Source: Bacillus sp. SA1-12 (lineage in GTDB: Bacteria > Bacillota > Bacilli > Bacillales > Bacillaceae). From it: DNA of 64,000 bases. Numbering within the stretch: position 1 is the stretch's first letter; the number at the start of each line of letters is the position of its first letter. The position numbers and the translations under genes are program-made. The notes below the pieces were generated by a model. That model ran no database searches. It worked only from the letters and a program-made list of their open reading frames with translations, and was not told where the DNA came from. The stretch spans positions 1 through 64,000 of the forward strand of contig NZ_LATZ01000005.1 of assembly GCF_000981385.1 (NCBI RefSeq), read 5' to 3'. This document shows, piece by piece, positions 7,855 through 17,050 of the stretch.

Positions 7855-9135
7855 ATGGGCAGAAAAGTGGTTTGGCCAAAGTTTTTCCTGGTCATCGTTT
7901 GTTTTACCGTAATAGTCTGGTCTTCTGGTTGTTCTCAAAGTTCGAGCGGGGAATCATCAGACAATAAACTGACTATTTGGTTATGGCCTGGAATGGGAAT
8001 TGAAGATCAAATTCAGCAATATGCAAAAGAAAATGGGATTGAAATAGAGATTCAACTTGCTGAATTTAATGACGTGCACAATAATTTAACAACTGCATTG
8101 GCTGCAGGAAGCGGAGCACCGGATGTCGCGGCAATTGAAGTAAAAGGGATTGCGAAGTATTTGGATTATCCGGAACATTTTTATAACTTACTAGATTTTA
8201 AGGCCGATGAAGTAAGCGGCGATTATTTCGATTGGAAATGGAAGCAAGCAATGACGCCGGACGGTGAAGCAGTGATCGGCCTGCCGACAGACATTGGGCC
8301 GCAAGCGATGGCTTATCGAACGGATGTGTTTGAGGAAGCAGGATTGCCTACTGATAGAGAAGAGGTAGCGCAGCTGATTCAAACGTGGGATGACTACCTT
8401 GAGATAGGTGAACAAATTAAAGAAAAGACAGGCAAATCAATGATTGATAATGCAAGTGCGTTGTATTCTGTCATTGAAGGCCAGGGCAAAGAAAAGTATT
8501 ACAATGAAAATGGACAAGTCATTGTCAGCAAAAATCCCCAACTTAAAAAAGCGTATGACTACACTATGCAACTCATTGAAAGGGATCTTTCAGCAAGTTT
8601 CGATGGCGGGTCTACGGAATGGGGCACAGGTTTGACGAACGGCGACTTTGCAACAGTCATGATGCCTGCATGGCAGATGGTGTCTGTGAAAGCAAATGCA
8701 CCAGATGCTGAGGGGAAATGGGATCTAACCCAAATACCAGAAGGTTCAGGAAATCAAGGAGGATCATTTCTCACGATCCCCAAACAATCCGATAATCCTG
8801 AAGAAGCGTATAAGTTAATTAAGTGGTTGCTCTCACCGGAGCAGCAGCAGGTCACGTTTGAAGAAAAAGGAAACTTTCCTTCTACCCCTGAAACCTATGA
8901 ATCTGAAGCTCTTCAAAATTTCACTGATGATTACTTTAACGGCGCTCCTGTAGGTAAAATCTATGCTGAAGCTGCCGAAAGAGTAAAACCGGTTATCGAG
9001 GGCAAAAATTCAATTAATATTGAGAAAATCATGACAGATGCCGTTGTAAGGGTTGAAGATGGGCTTCAGCATCCTGAAGAAAGCTGGGAACGAGCGATGG
9101 ATAAGCTGAAGAGGTATGAAGAGCTCGACAATTAA
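7855..9135 (+). CDS. Sugar ABC transporter substrate-binding lipoprotein (CUT1, importer 1)
   Basis: 426 residues with a lipoprotein signal: a hydrophobic stretch then SSGCSQSS, the Cys being lipidated. The mature part has the family-1 extracellular solute-binding fold: LTIWLWPGMGIEDQ, AAGSGAPDVAAIEV, TWDDYLEIGEQIKEKTG, DFATVMMPAW and the C-terminal LIKWLLSPEQQQVTFEEKGNFPS. It captures an oligosaccharide or sugar outside the membrane for the two permeases that follow. AGGGGG precedes the ATG. No enzyme or regulator gene is adjacent, so the substrate is unknown. Confidence 0.9.
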   Translation: MGRKVVWPKFFLVIVCFTVIVWSSGCSQSSSGESSDNKLTIWLWPGMGIEDQIQQYAKENGIEIEIQLAEFNDVHNNLTTALAAGSGAPDVAAIEVKGIAKYLDYPEHFYNLLDFKADEVSGDYFDWKWKQAMTPDGEAVIGLPTDIGPQAMAYRTDVFEEAGLPTDREEVAQLIQTWDDYLEIGEQIKEKTGKSMIDNASALYSVIEGQGKEKYYNENGQVIVSKNPQLKKAYDYTMQLIERDLSASFDGGSTEWGTGLTNGDFATVMMPAWQMVSVKANAPDAEGKWDLTQIPEGSGNQGGSFLTIPKQSDNPEEAYKLIKWLLSPEQQQVTFEEKGNFPSTPETYESEALQNFTDDYFNGAPVGKIYAEAAERVKPVIEGKNSINIEKIMTDAVVRVEDGLQHPEESWERAMDKLKRYEELDN

Positions 9136-9182
9136 TTCTATTATTCACAGAATTTTTCATTGAAGAAAGGGTGGAGGATAGT

Positions 9183-10136
9183 ATGAGTGTCAACATTGAT
9201 TTGGACAAGAATCGAAAACAAATCGCTCACCAGAAAAAGAGCAGAGGGCAATTATCCCAGCGAACAAAGGATCATATATCCGGTTATCTTTATATTTCCC
9301 CGTTTTTTATTCTATTTGGAGTTTTTGGGGTTTTCCCTCTCATATATACTGCCTTTATTTCATTTCATGATTGGAATATCCTTGGCGGTAAAGAGTTTAT
9401 CGGAATCGATAACTATGCTGTTTTATTTTCCGATCCGGTTTTTTGGATTTCCATTCGAAATACGTTTAGTATTTGGATCCTTTCGACATTGCCTCAATTA
9501 TTTTTAGCGTTAGTGCTGGCGTTTATTTTAAACCAAGCATTTTTAAAAGGAAAAGAATTTTTCCGGCTTTCCATCTTTTTGCCTAACATTACTTCCATTG
9601 TTGCGGTAGCCATTATCTTTTCTTCGATTTTTGGTGAGCAATATGGCATTCTCAACTACTTGCTCTCCTTAATAGGAATAGAACCGATCAATTGGAAAGG
9701 ATCAACACTTGCTACTCATCTTGCGATTGCTTCAATGGTAATGTGGAGATGGACAGGCTATAATGCCATCATCTATTTGGCGGCTCTGCAAAGTATCTCA
9801 AAGGATTTATATGAAGCAGCAACGATTGACGGAGCAAGCAAAACACAGCAATTCTTTCATATAACGATCCCAATGATCCGGCCAATGATCATCTTTACCG
9901 TTATCTTATCAACCATTGGCGGTTTGCAAATTTTTGCAGAACCACTAATGTTTTCTGGATTGGGCGGCGGTGCTATGGAGCAAGGGCTGACGATTACTCT
10001 TTACCTTTATGAAGAGGCCTTTGTCAGGGATTCATTTGGGTATGCATCATCGATCGCATGGGTGTTGTTCTTAATTATCGTCCTGTTCTCTTTATTTAAT
10101 TTATTCTTAACAAACAGAATAAAATCTGCAGACTAG
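9183..10136 (+). CDS. Sugar ABC transporter permease (MalF-like, importer 1)
   Basis: About 317 residues with six membrane helices (YLYISPFFILFGVFGVFPLIYTAFISFHDW is the first). It has the inner-membrane permease EAA loop YEAATIDGASKTQQFFHITIP, which contacts the ATPase. The ATG at 9183 is chosen because GGAGG is six bases before it; an in-frame GTG at 9171 overlaps that site. It lies 47 bases after the binding-protein gene and 14 before the second permease. It should work with a shared MsmX-type ATPase, since none is encoded here. Confidence 0.9.
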   Translation: MSVNIDLDKNRKQIAHQKKSRGQLSQRTKDHISGYLYISPFFILFGVFGVFPLIYTAFISFHDWNILGGKEFIGIDNYAVLFSDPVFWISIRNTFSIWILSTLPQLFLALVLAFILNQAFLKGKEFFRLSIFLPNITSIVAVAIIFSSIFGEQYGILNYLLSLIGIEPINWKGSTLATHLAIASMVMWRWTGYNAIIYLAALQSISKDLYEAATIDGASKTQQFFHITIPMIRPMIIFTVILSTIGGLQIFAEPLMFSGLGGGAMEQGLTITLYLYEEAFVRDSFGYASSIAWVLFLIIVLFSLFNLFLTNRIKSAD

Positions 10137-10150
10137 GAGGAAAAGAAGCT

Positions 10151-10993
10151 ATGAAAGAGGTTGGTGTATCAAAATTTTCGATTGGCAGACAAATAACCTA
10201 TGGTTTCTTAATCATCATTACCGCTTTATCTATATTTCCGTTTTATTGGATGTTTGTTATAGGCTCAAACCAAACTTCTGCAGTTAATAGCTTTCCGCCA
10301 AAGATGATCCCTGGTGCTGATTTTTTTGAAAATGCAGCAAAAGTCTTTAATAATATTGACTTCTTAGCTGCCATATTCAATTCAGTTATTACTTCAACTG
10401 CGATTACGGTTTCGGTGCTATTCTTTTGCTCGCTTGCAGGATTCGCTTTTGCGAAATTGCATTTTAAGGGTCGAAACTACCTGTTTATCTTTGTTATAGC
10501 GACAATGATGGTCCCTACTCAATTAGGGCTTATTCCATCCTATATGATTGTCAGTAAATTAGGCTGGATTAACTCCTTAAACGCCGTTATCGTTCCGGGG
10601 ATGGTTAATGCATTCGGTGTTTTCTGGATGAGGCAATACATATCATCGACGATTCCTGATGAATTGCTTGATGCAGGAAGAATCGACGGATGCTCGAATT
10701 TCCGTTTATTCTGGAATATAACGGTTCCCGCTATACGCCCTGCAATTGCAACATTAGGGTTAATCACCTTTATGAATGTTTGGAATGACTTCCTGTGGCC
10801 ATTGGTTGTATTAAAAGACCGGAGCGTTCATACGATCCAAATCGCGCTCAGAACACTGAACAGCGCTTACTTTCAAGATTTTTCGATGATCTTAGCCGGC
10901 ACATTCATGGCCACGATCCCAATATTAATCGTATTTTTGCTTTTCAGTAAGCATTTTATAGCGGGTCTTACTGAAGGATCTGTGAAGCATTAG
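10151..10993 (+). CDS. Sugar ABC transporter permease (MalG-like, importer 1)
   Basis: 280 residues with six membrane helices and the second-permease EAA loop LLDAGRIDGCSNFRLFWNITVP. This has the DGCS form of MalG-like partners. AGGAGG precedes the ATG by eight bases. It closes the three-gene transport operon, and a hairpin terminator follows 60 bases later. It forms the heterodimeric channel with the preceding permease. Confidence 0.9.
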   Translation: MKEVGVSKFSIGRQITYGFLIIITALSIFPFYWMFVIGSNQTSAVNSFPPKMIPGADFFENAAKVFNNIDFLAAIFNSVITSTAITVSVLFFCSLAGFAFAKLHFKGRNYLFIFVIATMMVPTQLGLIPSYMIVSKLGWINSLNAVIVPGMVNAFGVFWMRQYISSTIPDELLDAGRIDGCSNFRLFWNITVPAIRPAIATLGLITFMNVWNDFLWPLVVLKDRSVHTIQIALRTLNSAYFQDFSMILAGTFMATIPILIVFLLFSKHFIAGLTEGSVKH

Positions 10994-11053
10994 GGAGAAA
11001 TTTATTGTGCATCCACCAAGTTGATAAAACCACGCTAAGATAACTTTTGAATG

Positions 11054-11096
11054 AGAAAAGCCGATTTTTCCTATGTTAAGGAATCATCGGCTTTTC
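11054..11096 (+). terminator. Terminator of sugar importer 1
   Basis: A 12-bp stem AGAAAAGCCGAT with ATCGGCTTTTCT encloses a loop that itself can pair (TTTTCC/GGAA). The downstream arm supplies the T-run. It is likely bidirectional. Confidence 0.75.
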
Positions 11097-11280
11097 TAAT
11101 GTTGGGTACCTCAAAGATACGCTTAAATAGGACATAGGCTGGAATTTCTCAGACTGCATGATTTTAATTCGGGTAAATGATTATGGAAGATGAGTTATAA
11201 TCTTTATTGGAGTTGCTCCAACAAAACGCGAATATAAATACAAAAACCCCACCAGTAAAGTTTCAACGGCTATTTATTCA

Positions 11281-12219
11281 TTATTTTGCGAATACATGAT
11301 GACCAATTGTCTTTACTATGTCACGAGTGCGAATCCAATTATCAGTTGCAATGTCTGGGTTATAAAAATAAATAGAATTATTTAAATGATCTTTGCTCGT
11401 TAGTGCATCATCTACTGCCCGTCTTGACTCAGCAGATGCTGGCTTACTAATCTCTCCATTCTGAACAGGAGAAAAGGCATAGGTACCCCCTACTACTTGA
11501 TTAATAACTTCTGTAACTGTATTTGGGAAGTTAGGAGATTCAACTCGATTCAATACAACAATCGCAACTGCTACTTTCCCCTCATATGATTCACCTTTTG
11601 CTTCAGCTTCCACTAAGCGGGCAAATAAGTCTTTCTCTTCATTTGAAAGGGTAACTGCTGGTTGCTTTTGTTCTGGTTCTTTCTTTTCATTTTCAGATTT
11701 TGATGTTTGTTTTGCTATTACTTCTATTTTATCTTGCACTTCCATTACAGGGTTTGATGGTTGCGCTGTTAATACTTCCGTTTTATCTTGCACTTCCATT
11801 ACAGGGTTTGATGGTTGCGCTGCTAATACTTCCGTTTCATCTTGCACTTCCATTACAGGGTTTGATGGTTGCGCTGCTAATACTTCCATTTTATCTGGCA
11901 TTTTCACTCCAGTTTTTGATGATTGTGCTGTTAATACTTCCATTTCATCTGGCATTTCTATTACAGGGTTTGATGTTTGCGCTGCTAATACTTCCGTTTC
12001 ATCTGGCATTTCCATCATTTTTTTTATATTAATCCAATAGTTATGAAGATTATTTACATGGTTTAAGTCATCAGTAGATAAACTATATTGTTGTTCAATT
12101 ATCCAAGGACTATCTTCTCTGATTTGGTTAAAAGCCTCGGCCTTACTATCTTTTAAAACGATAAATAAAAATGTAACTACACAAACTACAACTAATGTTT
12201 TCATATATGTAATATTCAT
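11281..12219 (-). CDS. SleB-type cell wall hydrolase with internal 18-residue repeats
   Basis: A secreted protein of 312 residues: signal peptide (TLVVVCVVTFLFIVL, residues 9-23), a spacer with six 18-residue repeats (residues ~71-178), a charged linker, then a Hydrolase_2 domain (~205-312). The domain begins LFARLVEAEAKGESYEGKVAVAIVVLNRV, with the catalytic Glu, and ends SIYFYNPDIATDNWIR and IVKTIGHHVFAK. The family (SleB, CwlJ, YkvT) acts as lytic transglycosylases or amidases on peptidoglycan, often cortex. It lacks an N-terminal PG-binding domain; the repeats take its place. GGAGG precedes the ATG. A role in germination or growth is not decidable. Confidence 0.88.
   Translation of the reverse strand: MNITYMKTLVVVCVVTFLFIVLKDSKAEAFNQIREDSPWIIEQQYSLSTDDLNHVNNLHNYWINIKKMMEMPDETEVLAAQTSNPVIEMPDEMEVLTAQSSKTGVKMPDKMEVLAAQPSNPVMEVQDETEVLAAQPSNPVMEVQDKTEVLTAQPSNPVMEVQDKIEVIAKQTSKSENEKKEPEQKQPAVTLSNEEKDLFARLVEAEAKGESYEGKVAVAIVVLNRVESPNFPNTVTEVINQVVGGTYAFSPVQNGEISKPASAESRRAVDDALTSKDHLNNSIYFYNPDIATDNWIRTRDIVKTIGHHVFAK
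11686..12009 (-). repeat. Six in-frame copies of a 54-bp repeat in the SleB-like gene
   Basis: Each copy encodes 18 residues on the pattern MPDExEVLAAQxSNPVxE. The first three begin MPD, the last three VQD, and copies 3-5 are almost identical at DNA level. The pattern suggests recent duplication and probable copy-number change by slippage. Confidence 0.9.
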
Positions 12220-12785
12220 AGGTGTTACCTCCGTATGATATTACTCTAGCATAGGCAATGACTTGTTTTACCGAACGATTCAGTTACATTTCTATTAGTT
12301 TGATGAATAATATTACAGATTAGGTACAATTATGACATTATTCCTATTTCAATGACATTTTTAGCCCGATATTTATCCATAAGAGGTATATTTTAGCATG
12401 TCTCGAGATTCATTATTTTTTAATAATTTTAGTTGTTTTTGTTTACCTTTACCTTACATGTTGAGGAGTAAATCTAAAAAACAGATGTAAAAAAGGAACA
12501 CCTTAACAAAAAGGTAGTTCCTTTAGCAATGTAACTATATTTGGTTTATTATCAGCACAACCAGTAGTTAATAACTTAATATTCAAGCTCTTCTTGAGAA
12601 AGAAGGCTCAAAAATTACACACTTAGTAAAAGTTTTTAATATCGATTCTTCTATTTATAAATTTTCTTTAATTATATGGCCCTTAGGATTAACACGAATA
12701 GAATTTTAAAGAAAATGAATACAGGATATTGATTAAACTTTTATAAATGATAGTTGTTTTAAATCTACATCATGCCCTTTCCTGG
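12220..12785. other. Long intergenic stretch without a supported gene
   Basis: 566 bases between the SleB-like gene and the NERD pseudogene. It is AT-rich and holds the GGAGG site of the hydrolase gene and one hairpin at 12492-12524. I see no coding frame with a ribosome site. Confidence 0.5.
12492..12524 (-). terminator. Terminator, probably of the NERD gene
   Basis: Arms AAAGGAAC-CCTT and AAGG-GTTCCTTT with a 6-base loop are followed on the minus strand by TTTTTT. It is ~260 bases past the NERD stop codon. Confidence 0.6.
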
Positions 12786-13758
12786 TTATTTCCATAGATT
12801 TTTCTCAAACGATAAATAATAGATTTTATCCTTAGTCACACCAATTGATTTCAAGTTCATGGAATGAAGCAATCTTGAAGCTAAATAAGGGGAAGAAATT
12901 TGTAAAAAATCTCTTGCCATTTTGTTCGTTATTTCAGAGCCGAAAAGATAATAGTAGTCTCTCAATGCATCAAGATGAAAATTCTTTCCTTGATGGCTGC
13001 AATGTTTACAATGCCATTTTCCGTATTCTCTCACCATTGGACAGTGTTCACAAGAAGGACAAAAGATCCCTTTCTGTAATTCATCATAGTGAATCTCATA
13101 TTGCTCGAGAACTGGCTGATCAAGAGGAGTATCTTGATCTCTTATACATTTAATCATCATTTTAATGTCTTTTTTCGTTAAACGCTCTTCTGGATATTGT
13201 TTTTCAAATTGAAGGAATTTTGTCGGAAGTAAATGACGGTGGATGATTTTCTGACCTAGATCTTGGTCTTCAGGAGATGTGCGAAGAAGGGCCTTTGGAT
13301 GGCTAAAAACGACGAGGGATAGAATTGGTACGTTCGGAAACCGATTATTTCTTAGCCATTTTTCAAGCTGCATCTCTTGGCGGCTAATCTGAATCATTGG
13401 ATTTTCCAGAACGGTCTCATTTCCATCAAGTGTTCGAATGAGCTGATGAAAGACCTGATCAAAACATATCGCACCTGCGATATGTTTCACCTCTAATATG
13501 AGAATATATTTTTGATCAGTGAATCAAGCTGAAAATAATTTGCGGAATCCTTAAGACGAAGATCATGGAGAATGTACGTATCTTTTTCAGAAAGAAAGCT
13601 TAATGGATAGTCAAGATAAGTTTCTCCTTTATAGCCTGCGAGCCTTTTGATAGATTTTCTTTCATAATATGATATTTTGAATGATTTGGAGGTGTGCGGC
13701 GAAGCAATGCTTTCAATTTTTGGACCGAAAGAGGGATTTCGCGTTTCTTAATGATCAT
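12786..13758 (-). pseudogene. NERD domain protein, broken by two single-base frameshifts
   Basis: Read in three frames, this is one nuclease-related-domain protein of about 323 residues. It starts MIIKKREIPLSVQKL at 13758 (GGAGGG upstream), shifts near 13650 at TCAAAAGG (one A short of KRLAGYKGE), and shifts again near 13513 in a five-A run. One more A there would restore the NERD core LIKKYILILEVKHIAG. The rest continues to a Cys-rich part (FCPSCEHCPM...WHCKHC, a zinc ribbon) and a C-terminal domain. NERD proteins are presumed nucleases of DNA processing. Both lesions are losses in A-runs, so decay and assembly error are both possible. Confidence 0.8.
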
Positions 13759-13854
13759 CTCATCCCTCCAATCTGGATTTCCTACCTTCATTCGTTGTTT
13801 TCTTCTTAAAATCCTGCATAGATTAAAAGAAAATATAGTCCCGCTCACTAGGTA

Positions 13855-13907
13855 TTTTGCAACTTTGGAGCGGAATTTTGCAACTTCCATTACTAATTTT
13901 GCAACTT
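13855..13907. repeat. Three TTTTGCAACTT direct repeats spaced exactly 21 bp
   Basis: The 11-mer starts at 13855, 13876 and 13897, each exactly 21 bp apart. They lie 97-150 bases upstream of the NERD start. The spacing of two helical turns would place protein contacts on one face of the DNA. The alternative is a short iterated intergenic repeat with no binding protein. Confidence 0.75.
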
Positions 13908-13932
13908 TTTCATTTTTTCTAGTATTCACCGA

Positions 13933-14862
13933 TCAATACCTGGATAGATCCAATTGCCCTCCATAGTAAAAATCATATTCCTTTGGATCGTAAGCGATAA
14001 ATCCGCTTCCTGGTGTAAAGGTCAGTTCTCCAAAGTAGATTCGGTTAGAGGTTTGGTATAAATCCACCCGTACTAGCGGAAAATCTTTTGAGAGCGTTTT
14101 AGCAATAGCCGTCATCTCATTTAGCAGCAAAGGCTTCTCAAGTGGTTCCTCTGATGGTGGATAGAGCATTTGAACGGCTAATGGTTCCCAATCGGTTGTA
14201 AACAGATCCCTTTTATGCCCTCCAAACCTCTCGCTATCCACCTGGATAAATAATGGCTCACCATGAAAGCAAAAAAACTTGTAATCTTTTAAGTCTCGGC
14301 CTTCTTCACCAATATAGGTTTCGATGATGATTCTCCCTTTAAGCGGACGATAATTCGGCTCACCGCTTACGTCGTAGAAATTTGTCGTAAGCCAATTGTC
14401 GCATTTTTGCTGCAATGCCGCTAAATCGAGCTCCCGTTTATTTAAAACAACCTCGTTCCACCCTGAACCATGTGTGGCCTTCAACACAAATTTCTCTGGC
14501 AGGCTGTCAAAGTTAATTCCCCCAAAGCCGGAATAAAGGCCCAAGAGAGGGATGACATGTTCGCTTCCAACTGAATGTTTGATGAATTCTCTTACCTCAA
14601 ACTTGTCAACATAACGGGCAAATCGTTCTAACTTCCCATGAAGCTTCAGCCATTGAATTTTCTCTGATAATGTCTGAGGATTGTCAAAGGAACATGGATA
14701 TCCATGATAGTGCTGAAAATAGAATTCAATAAATCGTGTCAAGCCATATTTTTTTAAATAGTCCTTTTTGGCGTCTAAGCTTCTAACATTGATCACTTTT
14801 TCCAAGACCCGCACCCCTTGGTTTATAAAATAAGGACACACATTCACTCGGCTGCCAAGCAT
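13933..14862 (-). CDS. ATP-grasp protein of the TupA family
   Basis: 309 residues. The sequence follows the TupA-like ATP-grasp layout: LTRFIEFYFQHYHGYPCSFDNPQTLSEKIQWLKL, then DKFEVREFI, LPEKFVLKATHGSGWN (nucleotide loop), GRIIIETYIGEEGRDLKDYKFFCFHGEP, and the C-terminal FPLVRVDLYQTSNRIYFGELTFTPGSGF with metal-binding Asp and Glu. The family includes TupA, which makes teichuronopeptide, and capsule or glycan-linked ligases; an amide- or ester-forming step in envelope polymer synthesis is likely. The start is uncertain: ATG 14862 has a poor ribosome site and a GTG lies about 17 codons later. It stands alone, without other glycan genes. Confidence 0.82.
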   Translation of the reverse strand: MLGSRVNVCPYFINQGVRVLEKVINVRSLDAKKDYLKKYGLTRFIEFYFQHYHGYPCSFDNPQTLSEKIQWLKLHGKLERFARYVDKFEVREFIKHSVGSEHVIPLLGLYSGFGGINFDSLPEKFVLKATHGSGWNEVVLNKRELDLAALQQKCDNWLTTNFYDVSGEPNYRPLKGRIIIETYIGEEGRDLKDYKFFCFHGEPLFIQVDSERFGGHKRDLFTTDWEPLAVQMLYPPSEEPLEKPLLLNEMTAIAKTLSKDFPLVRVDLYQTSNRIYFGELTFTPGSGFIAYDPKEYDFYYGGQLDLSRY

Positions 14863-14980
14863 AAGTCCAGGCAGCCAAAAGTTAGCATTGCTTTTTTCCT
14901 AGTTCGTTACTAGATATATACTCCCCTTATATGGGATATTCCTTTATGAAATATTCAACAAAATTTTTTCACTTGATCAT

Positions 14981-16312
14981 CTATTTCAGTTTTGCTCTCT
15001 GTAACAATCTCTTGATACTATGATTTGCCTCATGTAACACCATTCTCTTATTAATCGTCTTTAAGTGACCGTTTTCCATCACAATTTCACCATTAATAAT
15101 CGTTGTTTCCACATCGGCACGAGTTGCAGAGTAGACAATTCTTGAAATTGGATTTACGCCGTACGAGGGATATGTATGAAATTGATTCAAATTTAATATC
15201 GCTAAGTCAGCCTTTTTTCCAATCTCAATGCTGCCAATTTCCTTTTCCATGCCGACAGCTTTTGCCCCGCCGATCGTTGCCATTTTAAAAACTGTATGTG
15301 CATCCATTGCAGTCGGTCCGTGGACCGGTTTTTGTATAAGTGCTGCTAACCTCATTTCATTAAACATGTCTAGGTTGTTATTACATGGTGCTCCGTCAGC
15401 ACCCAGGCTCAATGAAACTTGTTCCGTTAACATATATGGAGTTTCTGCTATACCAGATGCTAACTTCAAGTTGGAGCCGGGACAATGACTAACATGAACA
15501 CCTCTTTCACGAATGATTTTCTTTTCTTCGTCATCTAACCATATACAATGAGCAAGAATAAGTTGGGGATTCGCCAGTCCTAAATGATCTAAATACACAA
15601 TATTCCTCATTCCGGTTTCCTTTTGAACAATGTCAATCTCCCCAAGGTTTTCTGAAGCATGTGTATGAACCATTACATGATAATATTCTGATAGAGACCG
15701 GACTTCTTTAAGCAGCTTTTCCGTACAAGACACGACAAATCTAGGGGAAAACGCATATTTAATTCGGCCATTATCATAGTTGTGCCATTTTTCCAAGAGG
15801 TCGACACTTTCTTTAATAGAGATTTCCGTTTTTTCCTGTAATGGAAGAGGCACTTCATCACCCTTATCCATCATTACTTTCCCAGATAAGGCTCTAATTC
15901 CGCTTTCTGCAATTGCTTTAAAAGCATATTCCGTATGATGAACGGTCTCCATATCAACAATCGTTGTCGTTCCGCTTTGGATAAGCTCCCCAATCCCCAG
16001 CATAGCGGAATAATAGATCGACTCCTCATCATGTGCAGCCTCTAACGGCCAAATTCTCTTTTTTAGCCAGTCCATTAATTCCAGGTCATCACCTTGTCCG
16101 CGGAAGACCGTTTGGCATAGATGGATATGAGTTTGGACAAAGCCAGGGATAACTGTCTTTCCTTTTGCATCGATGATTTTATCTGGTTGCAGAACCTCTA
16201 GGTTAGGACCAATGTTCATAATGATATCGTCAACGATGTGAAGATCGCCTATCATGATTTCTTCATCTTTATTCATCGTCACAATTTCTGCATTTTTAAT
16301 AAGTAGATTCAT
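14981..16312 (-). CDS. Amidohydrolase, 5'-deoxyadenosine/S-adenosylhomocysteine deaminase type
   Basis: 443 residues of the cytosolic metal-dependent amidohydrolase superfamily (TatD/ATZ-TRZ group). Metal ligands are visible: GFVQTHIHL (HxH), MVHTHASEN, ILAHCIWL and LGADGAPCNNN (Asp). The stretch GQGDDLELMDWLKKRIWPLEAAH is typical of the MTA/SAH/5'-deoxyadenosine deaminases. These remove the 6-amino group from nucleosides made by SAM enzymes, feeding purine salvage. The ATG at 16312 (MNLLIKNAE) has AGGGGG nine bases before it; the ATG at 16330 does not. Guanine or chlorohydrolase activity cannot be excluded by eye. Confidence 0.82.
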   Translation of the reverse strand: MNLLIKNAEIVTMNKDEEIMIGDLHIVDDIIMNIGPNLEVLQPDKIIDAKGKTVIPGFVQTHIHLCQTVFRGQGDDLELMDWLKKRIWPLEAAHDEESIYYSAMLGIGELIQSGTTTIVDMETVHHTEYAFKAIAESGIRALSGKVMMDKGDEVPLPLQEKTEISIKESVDLLEKWHNYDNGRIKYAFSPRFVVSCTEKLLKEVRSLSEYYHVMVHTHASENLGEIDIVQKETGMRNIVYLDHLGLANPQLILAHCIWLDDEEKKIIRERGVHVSHCPGSNLKLASGIAETPYMLTEQVSLSLGADGAPCNNNLDMFNEMRLAALIQKPVHGPTAMDAHTVFKMATIGGAKAVGMEKEIGSIEIGKKADLAILNLNQFHTYPSYGVNPISRIVYSATRADVETTIINGEIVMENGHLKTINKRMVLHEANHSIKRLLQRAKLK

Positions 16313-16326
16313 AACGTATCCCCCTA

Positions 16327-16416
16327 TCACGCAATAACCTTGCCGCCAAAATAGACATGGGCATCTCCTTGCTCATTGAAAAATTGCGGAGATGAGATCG
16401 TAAATTCAATGGCCAT
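16327..16416 (-). CDS. Possible 29-aa ORF directly before the amidohydrolase
   Basis: ATG at 16416, reading MAIEFTISSPQFFNEQGDAH and ending FGGKVIA, with the TGA 14 bases before the amidohydrolase start. It has no clear ribosome site. It may be the C-terminal remnant of a lost gene or a coupled leader peptide. Weak. Confidence 0.25.
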   Translation of the reverse strand: MAIEFTISSPQFFNEQGDAHVYFGGKVIA

Positions 16417-16536
16417 GACAAATCAGGCAGTTGAACATTATATGATGTCTTTCTTTTCTAAATTCCTCTTAACTGATGCCAATTCCTCTTTCTGAGGGTC
16501 ATCCCATTTCAATCACTTTCGTCAACTTTTATTGGA

Positions 16537-16582
16537 TAAAAAAACCACGAAGAAAATACGCAAAAGAGCATATTTTCCTCGT
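16537..16582 (-). terminator. Long hairpin terminator without an intact upstream gene
   Basis: Arms of 15 bp (16547-16561 and 16568-16582, two mismatches) are followed on the minus strand by GGTTTTTTT. It lies ~85 bases past the remnant ending at 16666, and may have terminated that gene. Confidence 0.65.
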
Positions 16583-16665
16583 AGCCAGAAATTTACGGTT
16601 TCTGTAGAGACCCTTAATCCGATTATTAAGGTTATACGAGAGGATGGAGAATAGTATTTACAATC

Positions 16666-16815
16666 CTAATCATAGTAGGCTTTAAAACTTGATACAACAA
16701 CTTCGTTAGATTTTCTCCCTAATGATTTAACATAGCCATAAATAACATGTAAACAATACGAACAACCTAATGGATTACCTTGAAGACTTCTCTTAAAATC
16801 ATTGGTATACCGAGT
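16666..16815 (-). pseudogene. Possible small gene remnant with a CSYC motif
   Basis: An open frame of about 49 residues ends at 16666 and reads NDFKRSLQGNPLGCSYC, then LHVIYGYVKSLGRKSNEVVV, with protein-like composition. It has no ATG, GTG or TTG and is followed by a terminator. An adjoining frame (start GTG near 16863) reads KHPFYELGIPMILREVF and could be its N-terminus if a base was lost. It overlaps the start of the opposing 58-aa gene. Family unknown; speculative. Confidence 0.3.
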
Positions 16816-16836
16816 TCATAAAAGGGGTGTTTAGCT

Positions 16837-17013
16837 TTGAAACAATATGTATTCACATTGGAAACCAGTGATTGGCAACGTGATCTTATCTTCAATGCAA
16901 ACGGAATTGTCGATGCTGTTAACCAGCTAAAGCTGATCATGGACGCGATTGGTAACGAAGGAGAGTTTCAGATGAAAAGTGTTTACTATAAAGGGATTAT
17001 TTGGAATCATTAA
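16837..17013 (+). CDS. 58-aa hypothetical protein (TTG start)
   Basis: The TTG at 16837 stands six bases after AAAGGGGTG. The soluble 58-residue product (MKQYVFTLETSDWQRDLIFN, then VDAVNQLKLIMDAIGNEGEF) has a strand-helix-strand look and ends YYKGIIWNH. A good hairpin terminator follows 37 bases later, giving a complete single-gene unit. I do not recognise the family. Confidence 0.6.
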   Translation: MKQYVFTLETSDWQRDLIFNANGIVDAVNQLKLIMDAIGNEGEFQMKSVYYKGIIWNH

Positions 17014-17050
17014 TCGGCAAGAAAGCAATCTTGGATGTTTGTAAACAGAA

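Noticed and set aside
11700..12032. Hydrophobic plus-strand frame of 110 codons
   Set aside because: It is the antisense of the 54-bp repeats in the SleB-like gene.
13759..13929. N-terminal extension of the NERD frame with VAK repeats
   Set aside because: It comes from the 21-bp direct repeats; the GGAGGG and ATG at 13758 mark the true start.
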